Position numbers and translations under genes: made by a program | Assembly (NCBI GenBank): GCA_950097015.1 | Contig: CATNEN010000039.1 | Coordinates: 16,400,501 to 16,464,500 of the forward strand | DNA length: 64,000 bases | From: Macrostomum hystrix | Lineage: Eukaryota > Platyhelminthes > Macrostomidae | Direction of reading: 5' to 3' | Shown here: piece after piece, positions 20,624-32,764 of the stretch | How positions within the stretch are numbered: position 1 is the first letter of the stretch | Layout of the letters: every line of letters begins with the position of its first letter | The notes under the pieces: generated by a model | Database searches by the model: none | Seen by the model: the letters and a program-made list of their open reading frames with translations, nothing else | Told to the model about the DNA's origin: nothing

Positions 20624-21720
20624 TCAAAATTGCGCGACGAAAAAATCTGGCTGCCTCCGAGTTCGATTCGAGCGTCTGGGCCCAGCAGGCGCCGGTTCGT
20701 CCAGCAGCTCCTGCCAGGTCTCACGCGGGTCGGCAGCCGGACTGGGCGGCCGGTCGCTCTCTGCAGCGGGTGGGTCGGCGGCGGGCTGCGGGACAGCGGG
20801 CTGCGGCCGCCTCGCCACGAACGCCTTCAGCCGGTCGTGGTGCACCACCGAGCTCCGCCTCCGCCCGGTGGGCTTGGAGATCCGGTAGGTGACTGGGCCC
20901 AGCTTCTCGAGCACGCGGTACGGCCCCCACCACCGCCGGCGGAGCGCCTTGGACTGGCCCTTCTGCACCGCCGGGTTGTTGAGCATCACCAGCTGGCCGA
21001 CTTGGAACGGAGTGAAGTGCTGGCGCTTGTCGTACTGCTGCTTCCGCGATCGCTGCGTCGACTGCAGGCGCTGCCGCACTAGCTGCAGGCCGGCGCGGGC
21101 GTCCGCCAGCGCGTCCGTGACGACCGGCCTCTCACCGGCGGCGGGCAGGCTGAGCTCGGCTGGGATCCGGGGGTCGCGGCCGTGCAGCACTGCGTACGGT
21201 GACCGCTTGGTGGTGCTGTGGACCGATGAGTTGTACGCCCAGATGACCTACGGCAGGAAAGCCGCCCACCTGTCCTGCTGCTCCATGCAGTAGGCCGCCA
21301 GCATGTCGCCCAGAGTCCGGTTGAATCGCTCGACCACCGGATTGCCGCTGGGGTGGAATGGTGTCGTCCTGGTCTTTCGAATGTCGAGCAGCCGGCACAG
21401 CTCCTGGAAGATGTCGCTTTCGAACTGGCGACCTTGATCGGAGTGGATGACCTCGGGCGACCCGTGGCGGAGGACGACGCTGCGCAGCATGGCTTCAGCG
21501 ACCGTGCGAGTCTCGATGTTGGTCGCTGGGGCCGCTTCGACCCACTTGGAGAACACGTCGGTGAAGCAGATGATGTACTTCTGACCGGCCTCTGTGGCCG
21601 GCAGCGGTCCTTTGATGTCCACCTGCACCATCTCCCAGGGAGTTGACGGCACGGTGTTGTCCTGCAGCGGCGCCCTTTGGTGCTGGTGCGGTACCTTGCG
21701 ACGTTCGAAATGAAACAGTT
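20624..21720 (-). pseudogene. pol: 5'-truncated Ty3/Gypsy pol: integrase
   Basis: Minus strand: begins in the end of the integrase zinc region (ERRKVPHQHQRAPLQ), then the DDE core (VQVDIKGPLP, HSDQGRQFES, GNPVVERFNRT), an in-frame TAG near 21247-21255 following AAFLP, then IWAYNSS and on through the C-terminal GPYRVLEKLG segment to the stop at 20624. The stop looks like a Tyr codon changed by one base. Everything 5' of the integrase is missing. Both termini of the fragment lie between BIR-gene sequences. Not in unit B. Confidence 0.88.
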
Positions 21721-21869
21721 CTTAGAGGCAATTCCATGGCACTACCTCGGAACAGAATTGGCAGTCCCATGGAAATGCTTCCAATACTAAATTTTCGAAT
21801 ATCGCAAATTAGTCATTTTTCTGTTTCCATGCGGCTCGTAATAGATCAAGGCTTTTTAATTTTCTCAAA

Positions 21870-22703
21870 ATGAGATTTCTGATCATGGAAACACTGTGCG
21901 ATCCAAATGAACTGCCAGTGAGCTTCGACCTGCTGCCAGATAGGCTACAGGATATTCTGAAAACACACTGGACGCTTGGCAGCGCGGAATTTAGAAACTA
22001 CATCGCACAAACCCTGCTCCTTATTTTTGGTTCGTCGTTTCGAATTGATCAGCTAAGCTTCAAGAACCGCGTGATGTCCTTCCGAGGCCATATTGACGAT
22101 ACCATCTCCCTAAGATGGGCGGAGAGCGGATTTTTCAGCCACGGACCCAACGGCGCCAGCTGCTGCCACTGCGGCAAAACAATCGAGCGACTCGCGCCTG
22201 GAGACCCCTCGGAGTGGCACTCAAACCGAGGACAATCGGGCTGTTCGCTGCTGCGGTTGCAGCGAATTCTTCAATGGACACCCAGAGCCGCGTGTCAGGA
22301 TGTCGAAATCGGTAGCCAAGCTGGAAGATACGAACAGCTAATTAGGAGACTTTTAGCTGCTCTCAGAGACCCAGTCAGTGAGCTGGTTGAGTCCTTCGGA
22401 TTCTCTAAAAATGAGGTCGCTTTGGCTTGGCTGAAAACAGTCGCATATAACAAAGCACCGAAACTAGCGAAACCAGGAGACATCATTAGGATCATTCACG
22501 ATCTACCAGCTGATCAGCCAAACGTTCTAGAAGTACTGTCAGCCTCGCCTGTCGTTCAATATCTGTACAGTTCAGCTGTGGATAATGCGCCTTTGTCACT
22601 GGAGATAAGAGGCAATGAACTTTTCCATCCGTTGGACTGGCGGCAAGAATTGACAGATGACTCAAGAAACGATGACTTTAGTTGCAACGCAAAAATCATT
22701 TGA
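21870..22703 (+). CDS. BIR-UBA-like IAP paralogue without RING, unit A
   Basis: Single open frame of 277 codons from ATG 21870 (a second ATG lies five codons on). BIR domain about residues 64-130 with zinc ligands C98, C101, H117 and C125; H-x7-C is one longer than the usual H-x6-C. A UBA-like segment (ESFGFSKNEV ... KPGDIIRIIHDL) spans about 172-214. The protein ends NAKII with no RING; AATAAA follows at 22737-22742. IAPs bind caspases or adaptor proteins through BIR, and without a RING it could not act as a ubiquitin ligase. The 5' flank (21780-21869) resembles 18030-18109. Stop-free over its whole length, so it may be functional. Confidence 0.75.
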   Translation: MRFLIMETLCDPNELPVSFDLLPDRLQDILKTHWTLGSAEFRNYIAQTLLLIFGSSFRIDQLSFKNRVMSFRGHIDDTISLRWAESGFFSHGPNGASCCHCGKTIERLAPGDPSEWHSNRGQSGCSLLRLQRILQWTPRAACQDVEIGSQAGRYEQLIRRLLAALRDPVSELVESFGFSKNEVALAWLKTVAYNKAPKLAKPGDIIRIIHDLPADQPNVLEVLSASPVVQYLYSSAVDNAPLSLEIRGNELFHPLDWRQELTDDSRNDDFSCNAKII

Positions 22704-23254
22704 GCGAGGAACTTATTATTTCCGTGCTTCTAATTAAATAAATTGCCTTCCTCATATTGCCATTTCATATTGTATATTCTTCTATGCATTATTTGTAAAT
22801 ATATTAAAACTTCAGTTTACAATAATTCTCTATTTACAATAGAGAATCTTTATCAACGAGATACTATGCCACACAAGCATTTATGAAATTATGAAATTGT
22901 CGATTGATTAGAGAAATGTCTAAACAGCGCTGTGTCTATTTTTGTGATTTTTACGAGTGGCTTACGATAGGCAGACTTTCAAAGATGTGTCGTTTAGAAA
23001 TTCGCTAGGAACAGAGAAGATGGGTGTACGAACAAATCTCTATGCCTCCAAATGTGCATCAAAGACAGAAATTTGCAGTTGTACGTTTTGGTACCTTGTT
23101 CAGTTGTGCTTGCTCAGTTCAGCACTAACACGTACGTATTCAAAATGCTGTATTACCTTGTAGCATGGCTAGAAAAATTGTTCTCTTTTCTAAGAGGCTC
23201 GCTAAACTAAGTCCCTAAAAGGAAACGCAATAGTCCGTGTACTTCAGGTAAAAA
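22704..23254. other. 3' flank of BIR gene, end of unit A
   Basis: AT-rich; polyadenylation signal at 22737. A palindrome-like pair (TTCTCTATTTACAATAGAGAA) lies near 22826. No second gene seen; B counterpart 44279-44838. Confidence 0.55.
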
Positions 23255-24707
23255 TCCAATTTTTTACGCTACGCGCCTCGACGTTTTACCTCGTTTGAAC
23301 CCGAGCAGCCTATTCATATTGGTGTTGTAGTTAGCGTACGTGAAATGCGTTTCACGGCCCTCTGAGACTTTCTATGGTCTTGTTAACATAAAATTTGTCC
23401 TGTGTTCTACGCGATCTTTGATTAACTTCGTACTAATCACAACATACACAGTGGTACTAATTAAGTAATTGTGATTGTGATTGTGATTACACAATTGTAA
23501 CTGTGTAATTGTAATTGCCGCTCTCTCCAGCGCCCTGCGTGGTGCCGGGGCGGCCAACCCAACCTTGGATTTTGACTAGCGCTTGCATAGAGCTTAAGCT
23601 CATGTACACGCGCCGGCGTGTACATTTCAATCGGGAAGCCGGGTGCAGCAGAAGAAGCTGCAAATTTGCTCATTAGTGCCGTAGATGCGGCATAGGCCAC
23701 TCAGAAGCTGCTGCCGATCGGGATGGCGAGGGCAGTGAGACGACTAGGCATTCGCACTGACTTGGTGCTTGTTCTGATTTTAACGCCCTGGTTTTATCTA
23801 CAGATCTAAAATTAGCAGAGTGGAAGAAGGAGCTGATGTGCACTGATTTACCTGAGGATAGGAACAGTTTTATTCTCGATGGTGTTGCTTACGGATTCCG
23901 CATTACTATCAAGAGTGCTTCTGGTTTCAAGCCAGTTGAAGCTGATAACTACCATTCTGTCAATATTTCATCTTGAAGCTGTCTAAACGCAGATTAACAA
24001 AGAGCTCAAGTGTGGGCGGCATCGCGAGTGCCCGACCGGCGGGCGTCCAAAATTGGTCAGCGCCCTTGGAGCCCTGCCCAAAGATAGTGATCGTGTGCGC
24101 CTTATTCCCGACTGCAGTCGGCCTTTGAACAACTCTGGGAACTCCAGATGGGTCAGCCAAGAGAAGCTGCGACTCACGTGCGCCGATAACTTTGCGAGAA
24201 AGCTGTCCAGAGGCTGTTTAATGACAAAGGTGGACCTCAGCGATCCATCAAGCACCTATCCATTTAATAATCTAAATTCATCGCTCCTAATATGGTGTTG
24301 TTAGGTGCTAGGTGGATAGATGCTAGGCAACTAGTTTACTAGGTAGTGTTAACATTTTAGGAAAGTAACCTCCATAAACAAGGCAATTTCGTGGAAAAGC
24401 CGGAAAGAAACGCTATTTCTTAATTCTATTTAAAACTTCTATTACAAATGAATGACCTGTTTGCATAAATGTCATAAAAGTGCATTGTGAATGCGGTTCA
24501 TTGTTTTTCTTATGTACCTTATGTAACTTCTACCTTATGTTCGCAGAACAATAATCAACAATAATGAAACAGTAACGAACATTGACTATGGCCATTGGTT
24601 TTGGTTTTTTTCCAATGTCCTTGCCGCGGAAAAACGACGGCACGGACAAGGGAAAATCTATTTAGCTTAGTAGAGAAAGGGAACTACATTCAACATTCGA
24701 TTTGATT
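23255..24707. other. Inter-unit segment between A and B
   Basis: Found only once. Contains an ATTGTG tandem run (about 23468-23490), a possible zinc-knuckle remnant near 23665-23705 (CRRCGIGH, plus strand) and a reverse transcriptase remnant (next entry). The last 400 bp before 24708 are unrecognised. Confidence 0.6.
23788..24290 (+). pseudogene. Retroelement RT N-terminal remnant (DIRS-like?)
   Basis: Frame 1 reads WKKELMCTDLPEDRNSF...GVAYGF, then after a frame change near 23980 frame 2 reads SALGALPKDSDRVRLIPDCS, then KLSRGCLMTKVDLSD. The RLIxDCSRP block and the xKVDLxD motif A are typical of RT in tyrosine-recombinase (DIRS/Ngaro-type) and some other retroelements. Downstream catalytic motifs are missing. 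Confidence 0.55.
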
Positions 24708-25945
24708 ATATTTACTCAGAGTCCGCTACCAACGATGAGTTTAATTTCTGCCTGTTTCTGAAGTTTACTTTTTTGGTCAATGTGTGTTGTTGAGAACTGC
24801 ATTTCACATTGCATGTTTGTAGTTGAACTGTATCTGAGCGTGGTTCCCAGAATATTTAAATGCAGTTAAATAGAAAAAAACGTGTTAATCTCCGGTGGAG
24901 TATCCCTTGCTCATGTCTATGGTAAAAGTCAAGGAAAGAGAAAAGAGAAAAAGAAGCTACTACGAGTCAAACCTAAACTACTTTTTTCTGTGTTTGTCCC
25001 AAAATAAGGCACAAATCTGACTAGATGAAATGGGGGGAGCTTTAATTACCGCCGACGATGTAATTGAGCGCTAAAAGTTTCCGCTCTATCCGATGAAACA
25101 ACTTCCAGAATCACCAAACACGGGCCAACTTTTTGTTGCGCAACTTCTGAAACAAGAATCAAGTCACCAGCTCTTTAGACCGTCGAGATATTAAATGTTT
25201 CTGGCGGAAGGCCAGGCCTTCAAAATTTATCAGCATGTCACCCAAATGTGCCTGCATCTCCGTCTTCGGTGTTTACCTGCATTTATCTATACCAATTTGC
25301 TGGACCTTCAAGGGCTACAACAGGTGGAAATAGGCCACTATGGACACCCTGACGCGAATTTATCCAATTTCACTGATCAAGCCTAAATATTAGGCGCAGC
25401 TCAACCACATGACACCATCGTCTAGTCTGTCAACCACCACAACCCAACGCTGTTAGCTTTCAGGCGCTGCCAAAAGAAATTGCAAGAGGGATCCCCCTTG
25501 GAATAAAAACGGGCGGCAAAATGGATTGGTAGTCCTACTTTTAATAGGCATGTTGTTCTATTGATTTGTAAAATAAAGGCCTATGTACTTGTGTAACTTA
25601 TATTAGTGACACTGCCTTAAGACCACAAGGAAATCTACGTTACATTAATTTAGTCTTGTCTAGCATATCCTAATAGTCCTTGATTAGGAGGTGAGTCTAG
25701 TAAAGCAACAGGTTCTACTTTGCACCTGGGTACCTGAGCTCGAATTCAATCTTATTTCTGGCCAAGTCCAAGAAGACACAGTGAGAGTGTACACTGCTTG
25801 AAAAATGTTATCCGCCAGTTTTACAGCAAGGATTTAAAGTGGCCCGAAGCTTACTGCATGACCACTGGAACCCAATATCGCAAGAATAATCCCATACCCT
25901 ATGCATCGAGAAAACATGTCCTTGCCAGTGTAATTCAGTCTCTCC

Positions 25946-26153
25946 TTGATAATCTCACAGAATATTTCTTATTGACAATGTCACCTTGATAATCTCACAG
26001 AATATTTCTTATTGACAATGTCACCTTGATAATCTCACAGAATATTTCTTATTGACAATGTCACCTTGATAATCTCACAGAATATTTCTTATTGACAATG
26101 TCACCTTGATAATCTCACAGAATATTTCTTATTGACAATGTCACCTTGATAAT
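25946..26153. repeat. 40-bp minisatellite, unit B
   Basis: Five full units against nine in A, otherwise the same repeat and flanks. Confidence 0.95.
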
Positions 26154-27283
26154 CTCTTATTGTTAATACGAGCCTATCATCCAGATAAACTCACTCAGAT
26201 CATGCCGAAAATCTCTACTTGATAATCTCTTCTTGGCAATCTCATTTAGAAAATCTCTCGTTGATAGTCTCAGCCAGATAATCTCTACTTGACAATGACA
26301 CCCAAATAATATCGTTCTGAAAATATAAGCATCTGTTATTCCTCGAGAATACCAAACTAAGGAAATTTACTATTGAAAGCTGCTTACAGCAGATAATATT
26401 TAATTTTTTTATGCGAGATAATATTATCCTCTAAAAAATCCACTATTCATATTTTTACACCTCGAGACTCGAACGTTTAAAGTAGAGCTTTGGATGCAAC
26501 CTTACAAAAATGAATTAAAAAACACTTTTGTTTTTCGAAAGCGAACTTTCAAGTGTGCAAGGCGCTTTTCCGCTGCACACATGTGCACGCTTGTACTTGC
26601 ACACATGCTAGCAGAAGTGAGTGCTATAGACTTTAAAAATAGAAAACTTCAAAGCCGGGGATTTACCGCGGTTCAACCCAGGTTTGGCCTTGGAAACGCC
26701 GCTCTGGTTTAAATATGAAACTTTTTTAAACCTGTTTATTAGTGCTGAAATTTTGAAATTTGAAATTATACTTGAAGAATTCGCGTGGCGTCGTGAAGTA
26801 ATCCTTGGCTTGGTCGTCGTCGAAAGAAAGTTTCGAGTAAGAATCAAAATCAGCTTGTCAAACGAGCTTTAGACTAGGGCAAATATATTTTCAGGGAAAC
26901 AGCTTTTTGTTGTTGAAGTAAGATCCAATTTAAATAGGATAGACAATGAACTACAATATTTTACTTAGGCCAAAAAGAAGTAAAAATCATTACTTGTTTA
27001 CATTTTCAATGCATAAGCAGACTAAGCATATACGCGAGTCCATAATAGTCATAAAAATTAATAATTAAGAATTTAACTGAAGTAATGCATTGTGTCTTGC
27101 TCCCCGAATCCCCGACCTTCAACCACAAAGCTACCCTTCCTGCTACTCTAAGTGCACCCAATCAGCGCCGTACATTAGAAAGCTCAGCGTGTCAAATAGA
27201 TGTTTCTAAAATTAGCCACTTGACAGACTACAAAAGCGTGAAGGGGGGCCTGCACCCGTTTATTTCCAGGACGCACAAGCCTG

Positions 27284-28338
27284 ATGATGGCCCACGCCAA
27301 CGACGAAAGCCTTGCAAATGGGCAGCCTCACGACTCCATGCATCATTCTCTGGAGCTTACCAGTGACAGACACGAAGAAAACTGGCAGCAATGGGCTGCT
27401 GAACCTGTCAGGCAGTACAGGCCAGCTCAAACAAGCTCATCTAGTGCCGAAGCAACCCTGACAGTGCGGCCAGACCAGCTAGGTCTCCTGACAGATAAGC
27501 AAGCCTGCATGTTGGATAAATTAATGCACAACTGCAGTGATATTGAGCGCTGCATTCTGCTTGGCTGCTTGTTGCACATCTACACACGGACCAGGAACGT
27601 TTTCTTGGCTATGAGAGTCGTCTCCGATCGTTTGGAGACTCGCCTGACGAAGCGTACGCTCTTCGATGGGCGCAGAGCGGATTCTACAGCGAGGGCTTTC
27701 GCCGAGTCGTCTGCTGCCACTGCGGTATGCAGTACGTCCATCCGAGGTCCGAAAATGAAGTTGATCGCAAGAAGTGTCCCAGCCAGAGTGATGAATCGCA
27801 TAGTTGCGCGCTCTCTTGGCTTCTGAACTTTATCGACAATGACGGAGATGTGAAAGGGGCGTCAAAAGCTGAGCTTTTGAAAAGCTGAGTAGGACGAGTT
27901 GAGGCAGCACTGGGAAGCCAGGCTGTGCAACTCGCCGATTCGTTCAGATACTCGAGAGGATTGGATCTGGCAGTGCTCATCGCAGCGTGTGACCAAGCTC
28001 CTACTCACCCGAGGGCTGGCGAGCTCATTCAGTTGAGGACAAACGCTCCTGAGAACAGTTCAACGGAATTTCTTTGGCTGGAAGCCAAGCCGGCAGGACT
28101 GATGGACAAGAACGAGCAAGCCTCAGCAAGCTCAGTTGATGGAGGACAACTACAGCGGGCTTCGGCAAGCAGTAATGAAAGCGACCTGTGTCAAATGTGC
28201 TCCTGCAGGCGAAGGGATCGAATAACTCTACCCTGCGCACACCTGAATTAGTTCTGTCATGTCTGCTTGAGTAAAGCTTGCGAGTGCCCCGCTTGCCACT
28301 CCGTAATTTTAGGCATGCTCGTTGCAAATATAAGCTAG
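27284..28338 (+). pseudogene. Broken intronless IAP gene, unit B
   Basis: Same frameshift, same TGA (27886-27888) and same TAG inside the RING (28249-28251) as the unit A copy, so the gene was already dead, or already had this unusual structure, before A and B separated. I see no new disabling change. Confidence 0.8.
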
Positions 28339-28827
28339 TTGATCCCCAAAGATGCAACATTTACTGGTCATCAAAATAAATTGACACAAAAGCGAGTTAT
28401 TTGCTTTCTCGTTTCATCGTATCTATCCATTCATTTACTCAAATGACTCTTTTTGGTGCACATTTTAGTGCAGTGCTCAAATAAATGTTAATATAAAATA
28501 ATGTACAATCACGTCAACTGGCCTCTACAGATGGCTGTTTAAATGAGCCTTTAGACTCGACAAGACTGGGTAGAATAGTACAGCACTAGCGAGGAGAATA
28601 CGAGAATTAAACATTTTTTGCTTTCCTGTAAGCTAAGAAGGACCTTAAAATGTTGTCAGTGTGTTAAAAATGTACTTGTACGGTATAGGCTAATGTACAT
28701 TCATACCATTGCTCATGCCACTCCAGTGTTCATGAGCATTCGTTGAAAAATAAATTGTAATAAAACTTGTTCAAATTCTTATACTCGTAGCTTTATGATT
28801 TCGAATTGATATGCTGATTAAATTAGC

Positions 28828-29049
28828 TTAATTCATTCGGTCGCTCTCCACTTCGCCTTCAGTTGGATGATATTCCACTTTACACTTGGTGACGCTGGCA
28901 GGAGTACAATATATAGCAGTATGGTCATTCTTATATTTAGAAAATGATACTCTTGTATTTCTCGACCAGATACATTTAATACAATCAGCCAGCTGGATGC
29001 CTCCAAGTGCAAGAAACACGCCAACAATAACCAGCTTGATAGCCGTCAT
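28828..29049 (-). pseudogene. Ly6-like exon 1 fragment, antisense, unit B
   Basis: As in A but with one coding difference (TPAS instead of TPAR). The splice donor is again GAGAGC, and no exon 2 follows. Confidence 0.8.
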
Positions 29050-29295
29050 GATTTCCAGCTTCGATTCCGAATAGCCCAGTTAGATTTGGTCGATTAGCTG
29101 GCAGGTGGCAGTTGAACTGCAGTCAATTCTTGATCCGATTTGCAACGGCTGAGTAGAATCGGCCAGAATGCTTAGTCGAGTGTTGTCAGTTGTTGGATTT
29201 GATTCTTCGTTTCGGGCCGCTGCCCCTTCAAAATGCTGCAGATAATGCAGGTGCGAGCCGGCTCGGTCTATGGCAGCGCTGGCTCACACAGGGGC

Positions 29296-30438
29296 CTCTC
29301 GTGCAGACTGTGAGGTCGTCAGCGTATTGAGTCAGCTGGATCTGGGCAGGAGGAGCCGGGATGTCGCTCATGTAGTAGGCAAAGAGGAGCGCGGACAGAA
29401 CCCCTCCCTGAGGCACGCCCGCTCTGAGACGCCTGGCCGAGGAGAGCGAGCCGCGGAAGAGGACTCTCGTGCTCCGACCGCACAGGTACGCACTGAGCCA
29501 CCTGGTGAGGCATTTCGGCAGGCTGGAGTTGAAGAGCATCCGGAGGAGCTTGGCGTGATTGACTTTGTCGAACGCTTTTTGCATATCGAGTGCGATGAGC
29601 AGAGTCCTCTCAGCAGATTTAGGTTGGTTAAGGCCATTGCTGATGGAGCTGGTGAGGCTGGTGAGGGCGGTGGCGGTGGAGTGCCCCGCGCGGAAGCCAT
29701 GCTGCCAGGTGGGGAGCGGGAGTGCGCTCTGAAAGGTGGACAGCAGGCACTTTTCCAGCAATTTGGCGGCTGGAGAAAGGATCGAGATTGGCCTGTAGGA
29801 GGAGCTGCAGGTAGCATCTTTGTTCCTTTGAGAAGAGGCACTACCTTCGCAGATGTCCAGGTGCTAGGAACGATATACTGGTGGTAGGGCTCAGATTGAA
29901 TAGGCAGCAGAGGAAGGCAATTCCCCTTGGTCCAAGATGCTTCAGGACGATTGGGGAAAGGCCATCCGGTCCGGTGGCTTTGGACGGCGAAGAGCTTTTG
30001 ATGGCCGACGTGACGTCACTTGGACGTGAGCAGGAAGCCATTGGTGGGGGAAAGCATGTCCCTTTTGAGGCGTCTGTCTTCCGGGGTGGCCGGATGAATT
30101 TGATCAAAGAACTGCCTGTTGGAGGCCTTGGCAATGCGTTTGGGATCAGTTAAGGGAAGCTCGTCAAAAAGGATGCCAGCGGAGTTTTCTTTGTGGCCTT
30201 TACCGCTGAGGTTCTTGATGGTTCGCCACAGTTCAGAGACCTGGTGCTTGATGCTGAACTGCTCAAGCTTTTCCCTCCAGTTCGCCCGGCGAAAGTTGGA
30301 GCAGATCTGGTTGATTTCGTCTTGAATGATGGTGATAGCTTCCGTGCGGGTTATCCGTGCGAATGAGGTCTCTTTGCTTGCAGAGGGTGTCGGCTTCCGG
30401 CGGGAAGTGGGGACGAAAATTTCCCAGCTAGGATGTGG
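29296..30438 (-). mobile_element. Jockey/CR1-like LINE RT fragment, unit B
   Basis: Same truncation point after YADDL and same frame changes as at 4748-5890; a few substitutions (for example PKS for PKP before the AERTLL stretch). Flanked by the same inverted Ly6 arms (28810-29295 and 30893-31388). Confidence 0.9.
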
Positions 30439-31119
30439 TGCTTAGCTGCTTGAAGGACAGCTTGCCTGAAGGCTTTCTCTCCAGGATGAGGATGCGATTT
30501 GGGATCTAAGGTCTGTCGAATGAGATATAGGATCTCGGATGTAGGATCAGCGGCATCCCATATTGGATGTATTTTCTGGGATATGGGATCTGTGGCATAG
30601 GATGCGGGATCTGAGGTGCGGAGGAATCTGAGAAAGAACGATTTGATGTGACTGAAGAAAAGTCACTAGCTTTCGTTAACCTGGCTCTGTCTAAAAGTCT
30701 GTCAAATATGGGCCCATGGGAAGCATACATTCGATGCTTGTAAAGTGCAATAATTCTTTGTTAGAGAGAAACTCCAGTAAGCTAGAAAGATTTCTAATAG
30801 TACAACACAAAAGTTCATCTCAGAAAAGTAATGCATAAAAAACGCAAAGTAGAGCTGAAATTTGCCATAGACAAAAGGCGGGCACCCCTGTGTCAGCCAG
30901 CACTGCCATAGACCGAGCCGGCTCGGACCTGTACTTTCTGCAGCATATTGAAGGGGCAGCGGCCCGAAACGAAGAATCAAATCCAACAACTGACAACACT
31001 CGACTAAGCATTCTGGCCGATTCTACTCAGCCGTTGCAAACCTGATCAGCAATTCAACTGCCACCTGCCAGCTAATCGACCAAATCTAACTGGGCTATTC
31101 GGAATCGAAGCTGGCAATC

Positions 31120-31861
31120 ATGACGACTGTGAAGCTGGTTATTGTTGGCGTGTTTCTTGCACTTGGAGGCATCCAGCTGGCTGATTGTATTAAATGTATC
31201 TGGTCGAGAAATAGAGGAGTAACATTTTACGAATATAAGAATGACGATACTGATATATATTGTACTCCTGCCAGCGTCACCAAGTGTTACGTGGAATATC
31301 AACCTAAAGGTCCAACTCATTTATTTTTTCATCCCGAAGTGGTGAGCAACCGAATGAATTAAACTAATTTAATTTGCATATCAATTCGAAATCATAAAGC
31401 AACAGTTCGCCCTATAAATTTTACCCTATGCGGAAACTTTTTAGGAACTGAAATATGGTTGCGGCGCCTGTCCTGCTGCAAACTATTGCAAAGACTGCAC
31501 GGGTCATAAATGCAATAAAGCGAGTGCATTAAACTTGATCAATGATCTAGAACGTGATCTGGTACCATGCCTTCACTACGTTAAATCGCTGCCGAATGAC
31601 AATGATCCTGATCAAAGCGAAAAAGTGCAAGGTCCAACTGAAAATTTTTGCCCTCCATCAGAAAAGTGCTTTAAAATTGTTGCTAAGAGGTCTGTACCAC
31701 GAATGCATTTTAAAACCATCATCGGCTGTGAAAAACGGCTTCAATACATACACGAAAAAATATTGAGAAAGGACAATTTAATGTTTGAACGATACGAATG
31801 TAGACCAAACGCGGAAAAATCAGATTGTATCCCAGTTATTAGTGAAATTAGTCTCAACTAA
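31120..31861 (+). CDS. Ly6/uPAR-like protein, short form, mosaic copy (unit B)
   Basis: Exons 31120-31341 and 31445-31861; 212 residues. Exon 1 and the intron carry A1-type bases (GTTGGCG, GTCGAGAAATAGAGG, TTTGCATATC). The end of exon 2 and the 3' flank carry A2-type bases (GAAAAAATATTG, GACAATTTAATGTTTG, short tail ISEISLN). A1-type sequence resumes by about 32725. Domains are as in A2: signal peptide and two cysteine modules but no hydrophobic tail. Confidence 0.75.
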
Positions 31862-32329
31862 GCTAATTCTGCGAGTATTCTGCAAAATATCTCTTATTAC
31901 GCTTACCGTTTTTTTCTATGTCAGCTTATTTCACTTGTCTCGCTAGAAAATTAATGAGGTCTTAAAAAGCTCGCTGCTTATTTAATGTTTAACTTAACAG
32001 ACTCCTTCAGCTTTGCTACTCTCTAATATTTCTAACACTAACAGATTATTCAAAAGTAAATGCACAAAGCCAGACACAATAGCTAATCGACGATTTTTTA
32101 CGCAAACCATCCCGTTGTTGCGGCGCAACTAATGTTTTCTGCATGCGTTTTAACTTTAATTGAGCTACTTTTTAGTTGCACAGAGTATAACAATAAAATA
32201 GAATGAAAAATCATTTTTGGTTTTAGTAAATTTCACTAGCAAGTTTTGCCCCTATTCAGGGAGCAGAAAAGTTTTTAATTCGTCTAGTATATACTTTTTA
32301 GCAGCTGTATTTTCAGTTTTTTAAGCTAT

Positions 32330-32604
32330 AATGATCCCCTAGTTGAAAATGATCCCCCAGTTGACAATGATCCCCCAGTTAACAATGATCCCCCAGTTGA
32401 CCATGAACCCCCAGTTGACAATGATCCCCTAGTTGACAATATTCACCCAGTTGATGATGATCTAACCCAGTTGATGATGACTCCCCATTGATGATGATCC
32501 CCAGTTGATGATGATCACCCAGTTGACAATTATCTCCCAGTTGACAATGATCACCCAGTTGATGATGACCCCCATTTATGATGATCCCCCAGTTGACAAT
32601 GTTC
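32330..32604. repeat. 18-bp minisatellite, degenerate (unit B)
   Basis: Shares its order of variant units with the A2 array at 19773, not with the homogeneous A1 array in the matching position of unit A. Confidence 0.9.
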
Positions 32605-32764
32605 TCCAGCTGCTTTTGTATAAAATTGAGAAGAACAATTTAATTAAATGAATATTAGGCAAAATTATTATCATACAAACATATATCATTATGACGTTAT
32701 AAGATAACAAAATCAAAATGTAGACAATTCAGATCAATGACAAAAGAAAAATAGATTTAAATTC

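Larger units (their letters stand above)
1..23254. repeat. Tandem segmental duplication, unit A
   Basis: Base 1 aligns with base 24708 and the match runs, with indels, to 23254 in A and 44838 in B, where the sequences part after a shared run ending AATCCAATTTTT. The order of all modules is the same in both units. The local offset changes in steps that mostly equal whole numbers of minisatellite repeats (for example 24708 to 24548 across the 40-bp array, exactly four units). A carries an extra block at about 18237-21870 that B lacks. The left end of A is cut by the window edge. Confidence 0.93.
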
